Assembly: GCA_020724105.1 (NCBI GenBank)
Contig: DYHP01000035.1
Span: 1,579-8,963, forward strand
From: Candidatus Methylomirabilis sp.
Lineage (GTDB): Bacteria > Patescibacteriota > Patescibacteriia > DYHP01
Direction of reading: 5' to 3'
Length of the DNA: 7,385 nucleotides
Position numbers and translations under genes: made by a program
The notes under the pieces: generated by a model
Seen by the model: only the letters and a program-made list of their open reading frames with translations
Database searches by the model: none
Told to the model about the DNA's origin: nothing
In this document: one piece after another, positions 4,946-7,385 of the stretch
Numbering within the stretch: position 1 is the stretch's first letter
How the letters are laid out: each line of letters opens with the position of its first letter

Positions 4946-5376
4946 ATTGCGATAGTTAGGTTAACTTCGCGTTCCCACGTAGCGTGCGGATTTCCCGCAC
5001 TACGCGAGCCCCACGATTCATCTGCTCTTTAAGCAGAGACCGTTGGTTTAGTCCTTCGGTCCGATAACACATCGGACTTACTATGACGCAGCTGACTTCT
5101 CGTGATTTTCATATACCTAGTTATATCACGAGATCTCCCTGGGTTACCAATGATTCTTTTCCAAACATCCTGATCGAGGTGCTTGATTTAATACTTCCTC
5201 ATAACTCACCGTATGAGTCGTATCCCTCTTTAATGATCAGGCTGCTTTTTGCTACTAAGGTCCTTCGGTCTTTCCCTCACGGGTGAAGACCTACCCGTTC
5301 GCTACGCTCCGATACGGAAATCGGAGGAGTTGGTTTGAACAACTTAGAATCAATGGCTGCCAGGCGCCTTTAATTT
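4946..5376 (-). ncRNA. Group II intron between 1398 and 1399 of 16S rRNA (431 nt, ORF-less)
   Basis: Group II introns splice by branching through D5 and D6. D5 is at 5007-4975: UCGCGUAG pairs with CUACGUGG, with the two-base CG bulge and upper stem UGCGG/CCGCA capped by GAAAU; the triad reads CGC, an accepted variant of AGC. D6 is at 4970-4949: GCGA/UCGC and AGUU/AACU with a bulged A at 4953, exactly 8 nt from the 3' end. The intron ends in AU. A terminal loop (5211-5204) reads CGGUGAGU, in which UGAGU pairs with exon ACUCA (EBS1-IBS1) and the preceding G pairs with the first 3' exon base C (delta, a IIA-type feature). Ligated exons read GUACUCACCGCCCGUC, a sensible 16S sequence. The 5' end is AAAUUAAAGGCGCC, not GUGYG. 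No reverse transcriptase or LAGLIDADG ORF is present. Confidence 0.85.
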
Positions 5377-5584
5377 TGAGTACAAGACCCGAGAACGTAT
5401 TCACCGTGCCATAGCTGATACACGGTTACTAGCGATTCCGGCTTCATGAGGTCGGGTTTCAGACCTCAATCCGAACTGAGAGGCCGTTTTTGGGATTTGC
5501 TCCACCTTACGGCTTAGCGTCCCTTTGTCGGCCCCATTGTATCATGCGTGTAGCCCAGGATATAAGGGCCATGCTGATTTGACG

Positions 5585-5719
5585 TCATCCCCTCCTTCCT
5601 CCCCGCCCTTTTGGCACTAATCGTTTAATCTGTATTGCAAACCGTCGTCTTAAATCATCAGTAATACCCACATAAAGAAAATCTCCATGCTGACTTTTGA
5701 TAACGTAAATGTAATGCAT
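5585..5719 (-). pseudogene. N-terminal fragment of a GIY-YIG nuclease in the h40 insertion of 16S
   Basis: The frame from ATG 5719 encodes MHYIYVIKSQHGDFLYVGIT followed by DDLRRRF. This matches the start of single-domain GIY-YIG (UvrC-type/YhbQ-like) nucleases, with YIYVI for GIY, YVG for YIG and the DLRRR segment holding the catalytic Arg. After about residue 28 similarity fades, and the frame runs through the 3' palindrome arm into conserved 16S sequence, stopping at TGA 5587-5585 after 44 codons. A normal family member has about 80-95 residues including a catalytic Glu, which is absent here. A TATAAT lies about 10 nt upstream of the ATG. It is most likely a decayed mobile nuclease gene captured in rRNA. 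Confidence 0.7.
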
Positions 5720-5765
5720 AACAAAAGAATTATATCAACAAAATTCTAATGCCAAAAGGGCGGGG
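5601..5765 (-). repeat. Hairpin insertion at the tip of 16S helix h40
   Basis: The arms at 5746-5765 and 5601-5620 (CCCCGCCCTTTTGGCA plus four more bases) pair over 20 bp, the outer 16 perfectly and the rest with G-U pairs. They continue the native h40 stem between ACTGCC and GGAGGAAGG. The loop contains the GIY-YIG fragment. About 165 nt replace the usual short tip. No ribozyme core is visible, so it is probably retained or cut like an intervening sequence rather than spliced. Confidence 0.8.
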
Positions 5766-5836
5766 CAGTTTTCTGTGACACTGTAACACAGAATAGGGGT
5801 TGCGCTCGTTACCCCACTTAAGGGAACACTTCACAG

Positions 5837-5867
<31 letters not shown>

Positions 5868-5993
5868 CCCGACCTTCTTGCGAATTTCTCTTGTTTCCAA
5901 GAGATAGGACGTCGGGATGTCAAACCCTGGTAAGGTTCCTCGTTTGTTGTCGAATTAAACCGCATGATCCACCGCTTGTGCGGGTCCCCGTCT

Positions 5994-6025
<32 letters not shown>

Positions 6026-6110
6026 TCCCAGGCGGAGTGCTTAACGCGTTAGCTTTTGCGACACTGAAAGGGTCGAAACTTCCAATATCTGGCACTCATC
6101 GTTTAGGGCG

Positions 6111-6146
<36 letters not shown>

Positions 6147-6401
6147 CGCTTTCGTCCATGAGCGTCAGGAATGTTCTTGCAAGCTGCCTTCGCCTTTGGT
6201 GTTCTTGCCGATATCAACGCATTTTACCGCTACACCGGCAATTCCGCTTGCTTCTCCCATCCTCTAGTTTCTCAGTTTTCCCGGCAGTTTTCTGGTTGAG
6301 CCAGAAGATTTGACCGAAAACTTAAGAAACGGCCTGCGGACGCTTTACGCCCAATAAATCCGGATAACGCTTGAGGTCTCTGTATTACCGCTGCTGCTGG
6401 C

Positions 6402-6659
6402 CCGCCAAAATTTTTGGCGTGCATTGGACTATATCATCATCCTAATTTTAATAGGAGTTCCACGTGTAGTCTCTGAGGACTCGCCCCGATATTTTCATCG
6501 GGGATTGCCTACTGATTGTTATTAACCGCGCCCCAACATTAAGTCGGGATTGCACGGCGGACGATTAATAAGTTTCCAGTATATAGTGGAATTTTCTCTC
6601 GCGATATTACTACCGCGACTCTGCGCCTCCAGCCTCGCCAAAAATTTAGGCGGGCTGGC
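6402..6659 (-). ncRNA. Group I intron after U516 of 16S rRNA (258 nt, ORF-less)
   Basis: The 5' exon ends CUCUGU at 6660 and pairs over six bases with GCAGAG in the intron, with the splice-site U in a U-G wobble (P1). The GGC just before this guide pairs with the first three 3' exon bases GCC (P10). The intron ends in G at 6402. P7 is GACUAC (6471-6466) with AUAGUCC (6432-6426); P8 is the CUCCUAUU...AAUUAGGAU hairpin near 6441-6458. The guide side also has CCACUAUAUACUGG, wording I associate with rRNA group I introns. Position 516 is a known group I insertion site in eukaryotic nuclear SSU rRNA. GCCAGC occurs at both boundaries, so P1/P10 rather than sequence alone fixes the junction. No ORF is present. 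Confidence 0.92.
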
Positions 6660-6695
6660 ACAGAGTTAGCAACCTCTTATTCCTCTCTTACTGTC

Positions 6696-6861
6696 AATCG
6701 CTCCGCGATTTCCAACGCTGATTTACGCCGATTTAGGCTCGCTCTGCTCGCAACGCCGATTCACGCAGAAAAAATTATCTGCGTTTATCCGCGTCCGTCC
6801 CGATAAAATCGGGGCGCTAATCTGCGTTTATCCGCGCAAGGAATCGCGAAGCGACTTCCTC
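6696..6861 (-). repeat. Branched insertion in 16S helix h17 made of CGCAGAT/CGCGGATAA words
   Basis: The words CGCGGATAAACGCAGAT (twice) and complements AATCGGCGTAAATCAGCG/CTGCGTGAATCGGCGT pair across the insert. They leave side hairpins CCCGATTTTATCGGG (6799-6813) and a TCGC/GCGA stem. The flanks are ordinary V3 sequence (CTTTTCTCTC and AAGAGAGGAAT). The E. coli helix is about 60 nt and this is roughly 165 nt. The exact limits are approximate. Confidence 0.75.
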
Positions 6862-7217
6862 GGAGAGAAAAGCAGTTTACAATCCGAAGACCTTCTTCCT
6901 GCACGCGGCGTCGCTCCATCAGGGTTTCCCCCATTGTGGAAGACTCTTGGCTGCTGCCTCCCGTAGGAGTATGGGCCGTGTCTCAGTCCCATTGAGGCGG
7001 GTCGCGCTCTCACGCCCGCTATCCGTCATAGCCTTGGTGAGCCGTTATCTCACCAACTAGCTGATAGACCATAGGCCCCTCTCCGAGCGGCTCTTGCGAA
7101 CCTTTACTCCGAGACTCTTGCGAGGTCGGAGACCATTGCGAATTAGCCATCCTTTCGAATGGTTGTGCGCATCTCAGAGGTGGATTGCCAATGTGTTACG
7201 CTCCCGTTTGCCACGCA

Positions 7218-7324
7218 CACAAATCAACACAGATAGAGGTCGCTTTCGCGACACACAAATGTACACAAATTTGTGTTTATCTGTGTGTTCGCCGAAGGCG
7301 AACTTTAATCTGTGTCAATCTGTG
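7218..7324 (-). repeat. Branched insertion in 16S helix h6 made of CACAGATT words
   Basis: The arms CACAGATTGACACAGAT (7324-7308) and ATCTGTGTTGATTTGTG (7234-7218) pair over 17 bp in RNA with several G-U wobbles. Inside are three side hairpins: GTTCGCC/GGCGAAC, an ACACAGAT...TTTGTGTGT stem, and GTCGC-GAAA-GCGAC. The V1 flanks are normal 16S (CAAGTCAAACGG and GTGGCAAACGGG). The wobble-only differences between the arms suggest an RNA-level stem. Confidence 0.75.
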
Positions 7325-7385
7325 CCGTTTGACTTGCATGCCTTAGACACGCCGCCAGCGTTCATCCTGAGCTAGGATCAAACTC

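Noticed and set aside
5083..5286. Plus-strand ORF of 67 codons
   Set aside because: It is antisense to the group II intron body, with EBS1 and other structural elements lying inside it.
5384..5390. Possible EBS2-IBS2 pairing of exon GGUCUU with AAGACC in the group II intron
   Set aside because: AAGACC already pairs with a nearby GGUCUU within the intron as a local hairpin, so the exon match cannot be counted as independent support.
7218..7324. CRISPR-like array suggested by repeated CACAGATT words
   Set aside because: The words are too short and irregular, lie in complementary arms and are embedded in a 16S helix, so there are no spacers.

Overview
This window looks like chromosomal DNA of a Candidate Phyla Radiation bacterium (Patescibacteria, most likely Parcubacteria/OD1-like). 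The evidence is the wording of the 16S rRNA: the 806-region reads CCCTGTAGTCC, the 960-region reads GGATCATGCGG, and the 515-region carries a noncanonical base at E. coli position 526. Also consistent are the rRNA introns, the compact tyrS and infB genes, and the lack of Shine-Dalgarno sequences ahead of genes. No database search was possible, so the placement is by recognition only.

Layout. (1) 1-908, minus: 5' part of infB (translation initiation factor IF-2), running off the left edge. It has a promoter that appears to start transcription at its ATG. (2) 953-977: hairpin terminator. (3) 1008-1199, minus: small acidic ORF immediately after tyrS. (4) 1200-2393, minus: tyrS. (5) 2394-3078: gene-poor spacer with short inverted repeats, a possible promoter-terminator pair and a large nested palindrome. 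(6) 3079-4128, plus: a soluble coiled-coil/GGDEF protein whose ends abut two related palindromic repeats. (7) 4126-4253: downstream palindrome with a bidirectional terminator between the GGDEF gene and the convergent 16S gene. (8) 4331-7385, minus: a 16S rRNA gene of at least 3,055 nt, about twice normal size, truncated at E. coli position ~9 by the window edge.

The 16S gene is the main feature. Reading the minus strand, it holds three introns of two ribozyme classes. A 258-nt group I intron follows U516. A 431-nt ORF-less group II intron lies between 1398 and 1399. A 400-nt group I intron follows U1498. Each has splice-site pairings visible in the sequence (P1 and P10 for the group I introns; EBS1/IBS1, delta, D5 and D6 with a bulged A for the group II). 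In addition, four helices (h6, h17, h40, h44) carry long hairpin insertions built from short palindromic word repeats. The h40 insert contains the N-terminal half of a GIY-YIG nuclease. The second group I intron contains a 40-codon ORF fitted between the arms of a long palindrome. The exons total 1,966 nt, and removing the helix-tip inserts leaves roughly 1.4 kb, a normal CPR 16S core.

Recurring theme. Short palindromes have entered almost every kind of sequence here: the infB G domain, intergenic DNA, rRNA helix tips and intron peripheral loops. Three times an ORF or ORF remnant sits between palindrome arms. The 16S gene is not followed by 23S or tRNA genes within 4.3 kb, so the rRNA genes appear unlinked on this side.
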